This document shows positions 49,131 through 61,040 of a stretch of DNA of 64,000 nt, piece by piece. The position numbers and the translations under genes were made by a program. The stretch covers positions 1-64,000 of the forward strand of contig CAJNOL010000728.1 of assembly GCA_905250125.1 (NCBI GenBank), in the 5' to 3' direction. The stretch comes from Rotaria sordida. Taxonomy: Eukaryota; Rotifera; Eurotatoria; Philodinida; Philodinidae. Within the stretch, counting starts at the first letter, position 1. Every line of letters begins with the position of its first letter. The notes under the pieces were generated by a model. The model did no database searches, was not told the origin of the DNA, and was given only the letters and a program-made list of their open reading frames with translations.

Positions 49131-49277
49131 ACATTAAAGAGGTTAGCTACTATGAACGGGACCAAAAAAAGTATCCACTGTCCAGAATAGAGAGGTGTCC
49201 ACATTATAGAGGTTCATTTTCAGCAAAAATAGCTCGAGGGATCAGCTAGTGTCCACATAGAGAGGTTTTGCTGTATG
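49131..49277. mobile_element. Pogo/Tigger-like transposon end fragment
   Basis: The minus strand at the right edge reads TACAGCAAAACCTCTCTATG then TGGACAC, the terminal pattern of pogo-type elements, and related GTCCAC...AGAGGT words recur at about 49128-49145, 49176-49215 and 49239-49276. No matching opposite end or transposase was found nearby, so it is a solitary remnant. Confidence 0.6.
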
Positions 49278-49809
49278 CATGTTTATCCTTTTATTTATTT
49301 ACTTTTGTCCTTATAATATAGACAATTGTTAATCTTTCCATATGAAACAAAATATTTCAAACAAAAACTAGATTTATATACACATTTTTTTCTTTTTGTT
49401 TTCCATTGCTATCTTTTGTTCATATCATCATTCTGTTTTTTGTACATTTGATCAAACACTACTGGTTTTTTTCTTTTCTGCACACGCATATAAATTGCTC
49501 TTTTTCTTTTTTTCATTATTTTTTATATGTTCTTTGATCAAAATACATGGATGATTATGCGTGTATTCTATATTCTGTATGTCTTACTTCTTTTTTTTTA
49601 TATACATATTGATGGAACTATTAAAACTAATATAAATATATATAGTGTTTCATAAATTATTTTATTATGAATAAAATAAAAATATATATAAACGCTTTAT
49701 AAGTATAAATAAACGCAAGAACTAATAATATCAAGAAAACAATCAGGAATTATTTGAAATATAGATTTGAATTTATTGATATCGTTTGAAGATATGTTAC
49801 ATATACATA
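49278..49809. other. Intergenic DNA
   Basis: Very AT-rich, poly-T rich, with (TA)n tracts. Nothing recognised beyond the presumed 3' UTR of the F-box gene. Confidence 0.4.
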
Positions 49810-51589
49810 TTAATAATTTTTCTTTTTTTTTGAATTTATACAGTCAATTAAATGATCAGCAATTTGTTGAATTTGTTGAACATTGATGTTGAGTTTTAAA
49901 TAATTAATTTTATTAAATAAACTTAAAATCATATTTATGGTATAAAAATCGCAATTATCTCGTGTTGTAAAAGATTTAACATGATTATTGTTTAATAAAT
50001 CATTATAATATTCTGTATTTTGTATAGTATTATATGTACGATTACATACAAATATAGCTTGTATATTGATTGAAGAAATATTTGGTGCATAATGTAATAA
50101 TTCAAGTATATTTTCAAAACAAAAATATATGCTTTTGATATATAAATGATTCAGTTTTTTAAAACATACGACGTGATTAAGTATTTCGAAAGATATATAA
50201 TTTATATCATGACCTAATGTTAATGTATTAGCATTTCGAAAATTATTTAAATGATTGATTGACATTTGTTTTTTCCATATGTGAACATGTTTAACAGCAT
50301 TTAAATTCATATCAAGTTCAAGTTGATTTGCTGGTTGATATGTGTGATAATGTTTTCTATAAAAAGAAAAAAGATATAAATAATAGTGTACTTATTCGAT
50401 GATTTGTTGTTGAATTATAAATAAAAGAAAAATCATAGAAATAATTTTACCTATATGGATCAATTGTATAAACAATACCACCATCTGATGATTCTTCATC
50501 AACATATTGGTAATTGAAAAACCATTTTCTTTCAATCCAAAACGATGAATTAAAATTTTCAATTAATTCATTTAATTGAAAATGATTATGAATAGATGTA
50601 GTATTATCAATTCCATCATAATATAAACTAAATATATTTAAATCTGGTATATGATTTATGATTAATTGTTCCCATTTAGTTGCTTGAATATAATCTTGAT
50701 CATTATTTGTATTGATTGATAAGATTTGAATATTTTCAAAAAAATTCTTCATTATTTGTTCAAATTCATTGAACTTGATGTTGTTCAATTTCAATGTAAC
50801 ATGTTTTAAATAAGGCATAATAATTGGTTTTATTTGTTTTGTTGTTGATGGTGTAAGTCTATCAATTGATAAACGACGAATTTGAGGCAAGTACGAAAAT
50901 AAAATATCTAATGAATTTGTTGGAAAATCAGCATTAATAATTAATTGTTGTAATGGACTAAAAATTGTTTCATCTATAACCAAGTAATTTCTATTTGTTT
51001 TGGTTGGAATTGTTTTATATTCAACTTGACAAAATGTTAATTTTGATAATCCAAATATTTTAATATAGAATATATTTACATCATCTATATTATCAATAAC
51101 ATTTATAGTTAATGAATATAATTCTGGTAAATCCATTAAACAATCAAGAATATTTTTAATATATGTTGATTTAATATCATAAACACGTAATATTTCAATT
51201 TTACTAAATTTTGAAATATCATATGATGGTTAAAAAAATGTATGAACTATAAATGGATTTGATAAATGAATAAGATTGATTCGATGTTTATTAGAAAGAA
51301 GAAAATTTTTATAATAAAGTTCAACATTTGCTATTGATAAATTTGTTATAATAATTTGAATTAGAACAGATGAATCAATTAATAAACCTTGAAATCTTTG
51401 ATTAACATTGAAAAAAATTTGATAAACATCATATAAATCAATATACTCGAATATATCATATAGAATTTCGTTTGATAGATCTTCAAAGCAAGTCGTGCAC
51501 TTTCTAAATAAAACGAGAAATAAAAAAATATTGAAAAAAAACAAATTAATCTTGATATCTAAGTTGTATAGATCAATTGTCATCAACAT
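49810..51589 (-). CDS. F-box/LRR-like protein with an in-frame stop
   Basis: Putative substrate receptor of an SCF ubiquitin ligase. The F-box reads FEDLSNEILYDIFEYIDLYD then VYQIFFNVNQRFQGLL near 51490-51380. It is followed by a long Leu/Ile/Asn-rich region with LRR-like spacing (LPELYSLTINVIDNID, LPQIRRLSIDRL, MPYLKHVTLKLNNIKF), interrupted by one intron (about 50358-50450). The reading frame continues across a single TAA at 51230-51232 between NPFIVHTFF and PSYDISKFSKIEILRVYDIK, so the copy is a pseudogene, read through, or mis-sequenced. The AG before KCTTCFEDLSNEIL at about 51506 could be a splice acceptor for upstream exons of another gene (next entry). Otherwise translation could start at ATG 51587-51589. 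The last codons (SKKKKNY) precede the stop at 49810. Confidence 0.7.
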
Positions 51590-51655
51590 TCATCTTTTTG
51601 TCTTAGTATAGAATGAAATCTAAGAGAATTCAGATAAGATATTAAAAAGCAATAC

Positions 51656-52354
51656 CTAATAATATGTGTACTTGATAATGATACAGAATCTGTTGATAAA
51701 TGAGAATAAGAATATTGAGTACGTTTAGTTGATGATGAATTATTTTCAGATATAGAAGAGTATCTTCTAAAGAAAAGGAATTAAAAACAAAATTTTTTTA
51801 TGTAAACAATCTTACCTTTTTATTGATCTATTTATAGTTGTAAATGGAGATGTTGTTGATTTTGATATCAATTGAGTTTCATGATTATTTTCTTGTTGTT
51901 CAAATATTTTAGTTGTATTTTTCATTGGTTTTGGTGGAATATTTTCCTAATTAATTCATTTAATAAATAAATTGTTCTTAATTTTTTTTCTTTCTCTTAC
52001 TTTTTCTGTTTCAGATATATATTGTCCATTTTGAATATTATCAAATAATTGATCAACAAAATTGACAGTTGCTATAAAAAAAAATTAATAAATTTTTTTT
52101 GGAAAAAAAAAAAGATTTTCATACATTCATTGAAAATATTTTCAAGACGACGAACACAATTTTCACGAATTATATTTAATGTTTTATCTTCAGTAACAAG
52201 TCGAATAATATCATTAGCAAGACCTATTGGTTCACTGTCACATCTAATAAAAATAATAAAATAAAATTTTTATTCAAAAAAAAGAATTCATTTACAATAG
52301 TTCCAGTGTTGTAACAAGCCAATCTTGTAATGCTGGTAAGTCGTCGATGAACAT
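51656..52354 (-). CDS. RBM26/27-like N-terminal fragment
   Basis: Five minus-strand exons: 52296-52354, 52125-52243, 52001-52071, 51816-51946 and 51656-51766. The product begins MFIDDLPALQDWLVTTLELL, continues CDSEPIGLANDIIRLV, RENCVRRLENIF and VNFVDQLFDNIQNGQYIS: a close match to the PWI-like N-terminal domain of RBM26/RBM27 (human: MLIEDVDALKSWLAKLLEPI, from memory). A Ser/Thr-rich linker follows (NIPPKPMKNTTKIFEQQE ... YSHLSTDSVSLSSTHIIR). The CCCH zinc finger and RRM domains expected next are absent. The final GT donor can join in frame to the F-box exon, or a nearby acceptor yields a short tail and stop. RBM26/27 proteins act in nuclear RNA decay with the exosome; this fragment alone would not. 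Confidence 0.7.
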
Positions 52355-53390
52355 CACATAAATTGTTTTTCAAAATAAATCTAAAAACAAAAAATATTCT
52401 AATTATGTGTTTGTATGTTGTATAAATGTGTGTTTGATTGATTGATTGATTGCTTTGTTTTTTTTTTCTTTGTTATTATTAGTAATTTGATAAGAATTAA
52501 TTGAAAAAAGGAACGATAGATAGCACTGTTTATCGTGAAAGAAAATTCTCCAAATTGTGTTTTTATTATAGAAAGATATATTGAAGATTTCTATCATTAT
52601 CGTTCTGAAAGAAATTTGGTTCAAATTTATTTTATGATGATGAAAGTCAAATTTAGGATTATCAAATTTATTTTAACATTATGTTTATTAAAATGACGCA
52701 TATATATTGACTATGATTTGAAAATATCTTTTTTTAGCAAAGAAACCTTAAGGATTCTTTTGGAGATTATAAATAAGCTAAAAGTCAAGTCAAATAGTAA
52801 ATTCTTTGCAAGAAAAAAGAATCTTCAAAAATTTTGTATTTAATTTTTTTCAGTTATTATTATTATTCAAATAATGATCATAAAATTCTTGTTCAGCTCT
52901 ATATATTTTAAGTTATTTTATTTGATATTTCTAATATTGACTAAATATTTGTATGCTATAATATTCACTTAGATTTGATCTATAATAATTATTATTATGT
53001 GTAGTAGGTGGTCAATAAGAATTTTGATTATAAATTGTTAGTGGAGATGAATAAAAATAATTTCATGTTTCTTGAAAATATGGTGTTCGTTTAAATTTTT
53101 TTAAATGGAGACTCGATAACTTGAAATTCATTATTATTTAGATATTGTTTTTTTTGATAATGAACAATGATGATGATGATGATAGTGATGATATGAAGAA
53201 GATGAATGCTGATGGTGATTATGATGATGTTTTGATGTATATGAAAATCGTGAGATGATTTCGTTGTTATCATTGATTAATTACAATGATTTAGTTTAAT
53301 CATTTTCAGTTTTAAGTTTCTCATATGATAGTTTTATTTATGTATTAGTTTGATTGAAATATTCTCCATTATTCATATCTCTTAAAGGTA
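52355..53390. other. Intergenic DNA
   Basis: AT-rich, with GATT and GAT tandem runs near 52435-52450 and 53165-53190. No gene seen. Confidence 0.4.
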
Positions 53391-55993
53391 AAGGGTGAGT
53401 CATAAGTCTTGGTACTTGATAGAAAAATTTATTTTTCTCCCTTATTACAAATCCAAAAATGCTAAAACTTGGTCATATAATCTATGGCAACACGATGAAT
53501 ATTATCCGAAATTTTCATAACTCTAGTCCTAGTTACAAGGAAAATATATGCCGTCGAACTATAGGGAAGATTTTTTTCGCAGGCCGCCCTAAGGAAAATC
53601 TTTGACGTTTCATTCTCAGATCCTTCACAGATCAGTCAAGGATCCTGCAAGGATTCACTGTTTTTTCCTGAGGAAACGACAAAATCCTGAATAAAGCGTG
53701 TAGCCACGGAATTTCGAGATCCTGACAGGATTGAAACAGGATTCAACCAGGATACTTCCAGGTTTCCCACTACTTTTACCTAAGAACCATTCAGGAAATC
53801 GATAAATCCAGAAAGAAGCGTGTAGCTATAGAATTTTAAGATCCTGTCAGGATTTCGAACAGGATTTAATCAAGATTCTGAACAGTTTACCACTAGATGT
53901 AAAGTTAAGATTTTTGTCAGGACACATTTAATCCTGAAAGAAACGTGTAGCCACGAAATCTTCAAGATTTGCACAGGATTCAAGCAAGATCTTAGAAGGA
54001 TCTTGTTAGGATTTAAATGAGTTCGAATGAAAAAATTCTGGTAATATCTTTCAGGATCTTCGTAGGTTTTCTATGATATTTCTATACTTGTTGACCAGAT
54101 CTTGTCAGAATTTACCAGGGTTTACTACAGGATATGATCAGTTTTCTTGACAGGATCCTTGCAGGATTATCTAAACAGAACAGAAAAGAAGTGAACACAT
54201 AGAGTATTGATCTCTAGACCTTCAGTTTACATACCGATCATCTTACCCGGCTGGATGTGCCATGTCAATAGATATCGATTTAACTTTTAATATGTTAATT
54301 TATATCTGATATCTTGTGCTCAAATTATTTACCAGTATAATTATTTTTAGAAAAATTTTTAAAACAAAATATTTTCATTTAAAACATTCATATCAATCGA
54401 AAAAATTCTATTTTATCATATTTAATTTATTTTTAATTTAAAAAAATATTTTTCTAATTTTTTTCTACGACTAAATGTAGTTCGTAAAAGTTTTTATTAG
54501 AAAATTTCGTTTTACAAAAAATAATACAATGTATCAATAGATGTAAATTTCCTAATTTTTCCAATATTATTCAACATAAAATAGAGCAAATCATTAATGA
54601 CATAACATGAATGTCAAATCTATTTTTATATAAAATATAAATTTTAAAAAGTTGTCGGAGAAAAAGTTTTTTAACAATTTTCCAGGATTTTCTACTTGTT
54701 TATACATACATTTAAATTATGATCAAAAACAAAATTATCGTATATTTTTAACGATTCTCTGAATTCCATTGTGTTCGGAACAAAAATGTAATAAAATCCT
54801 GGGACAATCGTTTTATCAATAAGTGGTGAGACTTTAATCGATCTTGGTAGTGAAACCCTGTTATGATTTTCAGATGTACAGATTTTGGATGGATCCTGAG
54901 CAAGAAGCAGATAAAATATTAATGAAACTATTTATGTATTCTTGTTAGGATCCTGAACAGGATCAGTTATCAATCTTGGCAAGATTCTCAATATTAAAAT
55001 TTAAATCTACTTTCAGTCCAAACCTGCAAAGATCTTGAGAGGATCCTTGAATTTTCACATCAGGATCTTGATCATACTTGTACTTATTGTAATCATACAA
55101 AGAACTTATCTTGAACAGATCCTTACAGAATTCACGAAAAATTCATGACAGATCAACATAACAAGAATATATAGGAATTAGAACAAGTTCCTGAATAATT
55201 CTTGCTAAAAAGCTGAGTAAATCTTGATCTAAATATTTGTATAATTGTTCTCAGAATTCTGAAAAGAATCGAGAGTAAATTCCGATAGGGTCTGAATTCT
55301 CAGTTCAAAAGAAAATCTGAGCAGCAACTTGACGAAATCCTGAAAAGGATCCTGGAAGGAATGATTACGTCTGTGACAGTTGAAGTATTCTTGAGAAATG
55401 AACGATATTAAGTAGCATAAGCAGTATCCTGCAAAGATCCTGAATGAGTTCTTATGATTTCTTATCAAGATCTTGATTAAAATTGCCAATGTCTTTCAAG
55501 TTACGACAATGTTCATTCTTGAACAGTTTTGAGCAGAATCCTGATAAAAACTGGGCAGAATTAGTCAGTTTCGGATTCTAACTAATCTTGCCAATTTCTT
55601 GATAGGATCCTCGTTCGATGTGTTTCTTAATCCTGACAGGATTCTGACATAGAGATTTCGCTTGAATCCTGGTCGAAACTTATCAAAATCGTATCAGAAT
55701 AGTTTTTTGCTAATCCTGTCTAGATCCTTTACAGGATCCAGAATAAATCCTGGTAGGATCCTGTTTAACCTTAAGAATTCCTAAAAACAAAAATGTTTAG
55801 GATTTGAGACAGGATCCTCAATGAAACCTGCCAAGATCCTTGAGATTTAGGATCCTGAAAGATCCTTCCAGGATTTCTCAAGGAATGAACAGGATTGAGA
55901 CTAGGGTATGCCCAAGTTTCAGCATTTTTGGACTTGTAATAAGGGAGAAAAATAAATTTTTCTATCAAGTACCAAGACTTATGACTCACCCTT
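53391..55993. mobile_element. 2.6-kb non-autonomous DNA element with GGATCCTG-word interior
   Basis: Terminal inverted repeats of about 90 bp: left 53391-53482 starts AAGGGTGAGTCATAAGTCTT, and the right end 55903-55993 is its reverse complement with a handful of mismatches. TA dinucleotides flank both ends. The interior has no transposase. It is packed with variants of TCCTGACAGGAT and AGGATCCTG, and near 53690-54010 has three tandem units of about 123 bp starting CGTGTAGCCACG. A central AT-rich segment (about 54270-54770) lacks these words. It lies between two F-box genes. Confidence 0.88.
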
Positions 55994-56404
55994 TAAGATA
56001 CTAAATCTTCTCATGCTCATACTAAATTGACAAAACTTCTCTAGTTGATTAAGCCACTTTATTAGTCATGTCGAATCTTATTTAGAAAATATTCATGTGA
56101 CAATTAAAAATTCATCGAGAAAATGCTGATTTACTGATCTGAAAGAAATGCAGAAATATAATGTGATGCGTGACTTTTAACTCTAAATTTTTTCATATAA
56201 TCTTAAATAGACTTACCTATTAAAAAAGGATAATTTCACTCAAAAACATGGATTTTAGAAGAATCCAACGACAAAGCTTTTGTAGTACAATGTAATAAGC
56301 ATTTGTAATTCAAAACTCTTTGTCAATATGATTAGATTATAAAAAATATTATTATTTATATTTTTATTATTCATTTTATTAAATTATTCACAAAAAAAAT
56401 AAAG
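55994..56404. other. Intergenic DNA
   Basis: AT-rich spacer between the 2.6-kb element and the F-box gene stop; nothing recognised. Confidence 0.4.
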
Positions 56405-58706
56405 TTACAATAAAGGAAAATAAACATAGAAATCTTTTGAATGTACTATTGTTTCATGGATATTTAATTTTTTTACTTTAGTACAATTGAGTCTTGTTAT
56501 ATCTCTTGTGAAGTTTTCTGTAACAATTCTTAATTTATCATAATTAACTGTTAATTTCATTAGATGAGGTAGACGTATTTTTGTGTCATTAAGAAATTCT
56601 TCAATATAATCAATATGACAATCTGAGATATCAAGCGAAATAAGATAAGGATATTCAATAATTGTTGAAGATAATTGATTATCATAAGAATTTAATATAT
56701 CTAATATTGATGATTGTGGTTTATCATTAATAACATATAATTCTTTAAGTAAAGGAAAAGACCAAGCAATTCGAATGAAAAATTCATGATTAAATGGAAT
56801 TTTATCGTATATAAACAATTTTCGAACATGATTGAAAATAATACTTGGAAATGTATTACCAATAGGTCCAAGATAATCAAACATAAATGGTAATGAAAAT
56901 ATATTACATGTACCAGTAAGATTTAGATAGTTTACAATACATTCCATTTGTTGTTGACATTTTATGTTAATAAATGTTTGTTGAATATCATCTTTTGATA
57001 AAAGATTAACTAATGGATCGATTCGAATCTCAGTAGAAAAACAAAAATTAAATGTATGAAGTTGTGGCATATGAATAAGAATTTCATTATAAATATGATT
57101 ACCATCAATAAATGTAGTTCTACTGTAAATAGTAGGATATAAAGTTAATTCTTCAAGATTTGACATATAATGAAAAAGAGGTAATATTTGAATATCATAT
57201 TCATTAGATGAATTATAACATTGTAAAGAAAAACATTTTAAATTACGTAGATTATTCTAGAAAATAAAAATCAATATTCATAATTATATTATTATCGATT
57301 AAAATAAGAAGAAATTCAGATAAATAATTCATTGAAATTCTCTTTTTTTATTTAATTTATTTTTAAATATTTCTTCTATTCTATGATATATATCTACTAC
57401 AATAATAACTAAGATTAATTATATTGTATTTCTAAACTTTAATTTACACTGAGAGAATTCAAAAACTTTTGATCAACATTATGATTATAGTTATATTTGA
57501 AGAAGTAAATCGATTAGATTCTTCTCTAATTTAGTCACAGCACTGCACACTGATTAGTATAATTTACACATGAATCGCTGAGGCAGGATGAGATCACTGT
57601 GACTAAATTGAAGAAATACCATGTATATGATTTGTTTTCTATACAAAAAATATTTTTCTCATATCTACTCATAGGCATAAAATGCCTACTAATTATTAAG
57701 ATCATATGAGATACAAAATTAATTATATTTATTCATCAAATAGATGAATAATCTTATTACAACTATTTAGTTATATTTGATTTAAATAAACACTAATTTA
57801 TTAAGAAAAATCTATCTATAATAGTCTAAAAATATTTATAACTATAATCATTAGTATGTTCTTTTTAAATTGTAAAAAGATTAATTTAATAAAATCTAAA
57901 CATACCATATTGTAAACATGTGATGAATCATATTTCATATTAGTAATAACAACAATTAATGTAGTTAATTGTTTAAGATGACTATCAACTAAAGCGAGAA
58001 AATCATCATAATACATAACATGAATAGATAATTTGGAAAGTGTTGAAGAAAAAAAAGTAGTTAATGGTCGATTACGATATTTCAATGGTAAACAATAATA
58101 ATGAAATGATCGAATAATAGATAAATGTTTTAAATTTTCAAAGAATTTTAAAATATATCCATAAATATCTATTTTATAGTGTTTAATTGTAATTTGATTA
58201 AAATCATCTTTGAATATAAGAATAAGATCTGTTATTTGTCGTTGAAATATATGTCGAAATGATGATTGAACTAAAAATAAAAAAATAAAAAATATTATCT
58301 AATCTATCTATATAATAATAGTACCTGTAAAATAATGTGAAACAAATTTATCATTAAAATTAAATAATTTAAGTTCAGTTAAATTAGGATAATTACCAGT
58401 AAGAAGAATACGTTCCATATATATTGAATCAATAGTAAGAGATTTAACATTATAATGAATTTTTGGTAATATATTCATACAAAATTGATCAATTATTGGA
58501 TCAGCAAGTGATAAAATATCATCAGTTAATGTTGTTAATACAAAATTGAGAGTATTAGTAAAAATACTTTCTTGTAAAAGAATATCAAGTCGTTGTTTAT
58601 CAACATCAAATAATGAATAAAGAACATCCATATTATTTAACTTTTTTAAAATAATAAATAATATTTCATTAGGTAGATTAAGAAGATTTATTTTAGATTG
58701 ATTCAT
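56405..58706 (-). CDS. F-box/LRR-like protein
   Basis: Three minus-strand exons: 58325-58706, 57906-58270 and 56405-57256. The start MNQSKINLLNLPNEILFIIL then KKLNNMDVLYSLFDVDKQRL is an F-box, so it probably binds SKP1. About 480 further residues of Leu/Ile/Asn/Tyr-rich sequence carry repeated L-x-x-L-x-L patterns (YPNLTELKLFNFND, LKHLSIIRSFHY, MSNLEELTLYPTIY, LISLDISDCHIDYIEEFL), diverged leucine-rich repeats. It resembles the F-box gene at 49.8-51.6 kb in plan, so both may belong to an expanded family, but here no stop interrupts the frame. The second intron (57257-57905) is long. Substrate unknown. Confidence 0.85.
57521..57616. repeat. Small inverted repeat in an F-box gene intron
   Basis: CTCTAATTTAGTCACAG pairs with CTGTGACTAAATTGAAG across a spacer of about 55 bp. 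Could be a short MITE. Confidence 0.6.
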
Positions 58707-59893
58707 GTTAGATTTGACAAATGCTTTTCTTATTATTATGCATATATATATATATATGTTCACTATTGACTTGTACTCATTATTGTCATTGAACAAAATG
58801 CATGAATGACCTCACTAAATAGTCAAATTAGTCTATGGATGAATATTTTGTCTTTTTTTTTCTTTCTTTTCTTTCGTTTATCTGTTCTGTGATACTATTT
58901 TCATTTATACGATATCGAAAAAAAGATGCTCAAAAAAAAAAAAGAAAAATAATATTTCACATAGACAAAAAAAAACCATGATTGAATTTTCTTCAAAAAT
59001 ATTGATTGTAAAAAAAAAAAAGGAAGACACAAGTCGAACGTTATCAGTAGTGAACAGGCATAGCTATTTAGCTGGAGAGGAAAATTATATTCTGGACTTA
59101 AAACAAGTCGGGATAGATTTAATGATTTTTCGTACTTTAGCCAAAAATCGAATTCCTCTTTGGCTACAGATCACATCTTCACTCTCATTACCATACAGTA
59201 TATACGTGTAGCAATGTAACCGAAGGAGAGCCAAGAGGAGCTTCAGTCTACCATCGAACTTCAGAGTCCTATCACCCTCATTTGCAAGTAATAGAATTTT
59301 TAACCGAAACCAATGAAAATCATTCAGAACGTCATAGTTTGAATAATCAGTTATCGACGATATATATATGTAGTTTCACACTGAAAATACATCGAATAAA
59401 TTGACTATCTGCAGATGAAGACGACAGATAAACAAATTGTATATACTAGCATCTATGTTATATTCGACACTAAGGGCCAAAACACACAATGAAGAGTAAA
59501 CATAGAGAAAATCAGCCACATTATATACAATAAGATAGATTGAATATGGATGCTTTTCGTAGAGCTTTTTAAGTAAATAGGCACATGTCACAGTTCTTCT
59601 GTAGTTATTCGATATTCTCACAGAGACTCGAGTAGAGAAGTACGGGATAAAGCTTTTTCGGTTTCGATCCTAATTTTTGATCGAGAAGTGAATGTGGATA
59701 ATGTTTGAGACGTTCAAACGATTCACATGTTTTTTTTAATGCTTTGATAATCTGCTCTTTAAAGTTTTATGTAGCACATCTGTTGATAAAACAACAGATG
59801 GGTTAGGTTGAATAGCAGTGTTTTCTATCTTATTTTTCCATCATCTAATACTTTATCAAAAAACAAAATTTGACATTATATGATCGAAAGTTT
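58707..59893. other. Intergenic DNA
   Basis: Includes a (TA)n run near 58740-58757 and poly-A tracts. A plus-strand open frame at 58978-59211 has no family similarity and is not called. Confidence 0.4.
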
Positions 59894-60271
59894 TTATCCT
59901 GAAAAAAGATACACGTTTGTTCTTGCACTATGATCGTTTTCTAATGCTAATGACAATCTTTGTGGACTGCGAGAACCCATTGGAATGAGCCGAAATCTAG
60001 CTAAAGTCTTTGGATCCATTGAGAATCTAGTAATGGTAACAAATAAACTACTAGAAACAACTGGACACTTATGGATATCTAATCTATAGTTATGCATTTT
60101 GATTTGGTCGAATAAGGTCCTTTGGTGCTTGTTCACGATGGATTCGATAGAGTGAATGAGTGAAACATGGTAACCAGAAGATGAATTTGAGCCAAATATT
60201 GGGCGTCCCAGGAAAAATGGGCCTCTCGATATTTTGAGAATATTTCTTTCAATATCTGTTGATTTTGACAT
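59894..60271 (-). CDS. Hypothetical protein, single open frame
   Basis: 125 codons starting MSKSTDIERNILKISRGPFF, balanced composition (IHSIESIVNKHQRTLFDQIK, DPKTLARFRLIPMGSR), ending TNVYLFSG. No known domain, signal peptide or membrane segment. It could be one exon of a larger gene or a remnant. Listed because it reads better than neighbouring AT-rich frames. Confidence 0.35.
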   Translation of the reverse strand: MSKSTDIERNILKISRGPFFLGRPIFGSNSSSGYHVSLIHSIESIVNKHQRTLFDQIKMHNYRLDIHKCPVVSSSLFVTITRFSMDPKTLARFRLIPMGSRSPQRLSLALENDHSARTNVYLFSG

Positions 60272-60674
60272 TATTTTTTTAATGAAAAGATTCGTCTTTT
60301 AATTCTCTACAAAAAATAGTATCTTTTTTCTTATTATAATTATTGTTCATCATTTGACGACGTTTAGTTCAAAAAGTAGTCGGAGAAACCGTATTTTTTG
60401 TAAAGCAAGTTTTTCACATTATAGATTGTAGTTGTTTATCCCTTTGGTTGTCGACATAAGAGAAGGAAGAAACGATTTTGCAGCAAATTTATTTGTTGTT
60501 TCTAGAATAATTCTATAGCATGCCTTAATAAAATGATGATTTGGGATGTGCACGGTGCCTCACGTTTGTTTTTACACAAATGCGAGTGAAAAACATACAT
60601 TATGAATGATTGCTTTAGTTCACGCGAAGATAAGGCTCGTGACGTATATATGTACGTCGGCGACAGCCAAAGGG

Positions 60675-61040
60675 TTAATAGACATTTCTTTCGATATTAC
60701 TTTTTTTTCCACTTGCTAGAATGCACAAATTTACCTCAATTTGAATAGATCATTGTGTTTAAATCTAGAATATGTGTGGATCGAAAATCTTCATCTGATA
60801 TAGAGAAAATATTGTTTTTGCATCATAATCTGAGTTAGTGATGGATAGCAGGCTTTGCATTAACTCAATCTTTTCTGAAGTTCTTATTTCTATGAATAAA
60901 CAATATTTTATCTATATTAGATGAAGAATTTTGATCGTCACATACTCTAGATTTTAAATATAATGATCTATTCAAAATGGGGTGAATTTGTGCATTCTAT
61001 CAAGTGGAAAAAAAGTAATATCAATAGAAACGTCTATTAA
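60675..61040. mobile_element. 366-bp palindromic MITE
   Basis: Two arms of about 150 bp, 60675-60825 and 60890-61040, are inverted copies with roughly one mismatch per ten bases: the left starts TTAATAGACATTTCTTTCGA and the right ends GTCTATTAA. Matching inner blocks include CCACTTG.TAGAATGCACAAA. The loop of about 65 bp is unpaired. Similarity stops at TTAA on both sides, suggesting a TTAA target or terminus. Confidence 0.87.

Noticed and set aside
58978..59211. 77-codon plus-strand frame
   Set aside because: Contains a poly-Lys run from poly-A, no splice context and no family similarity.
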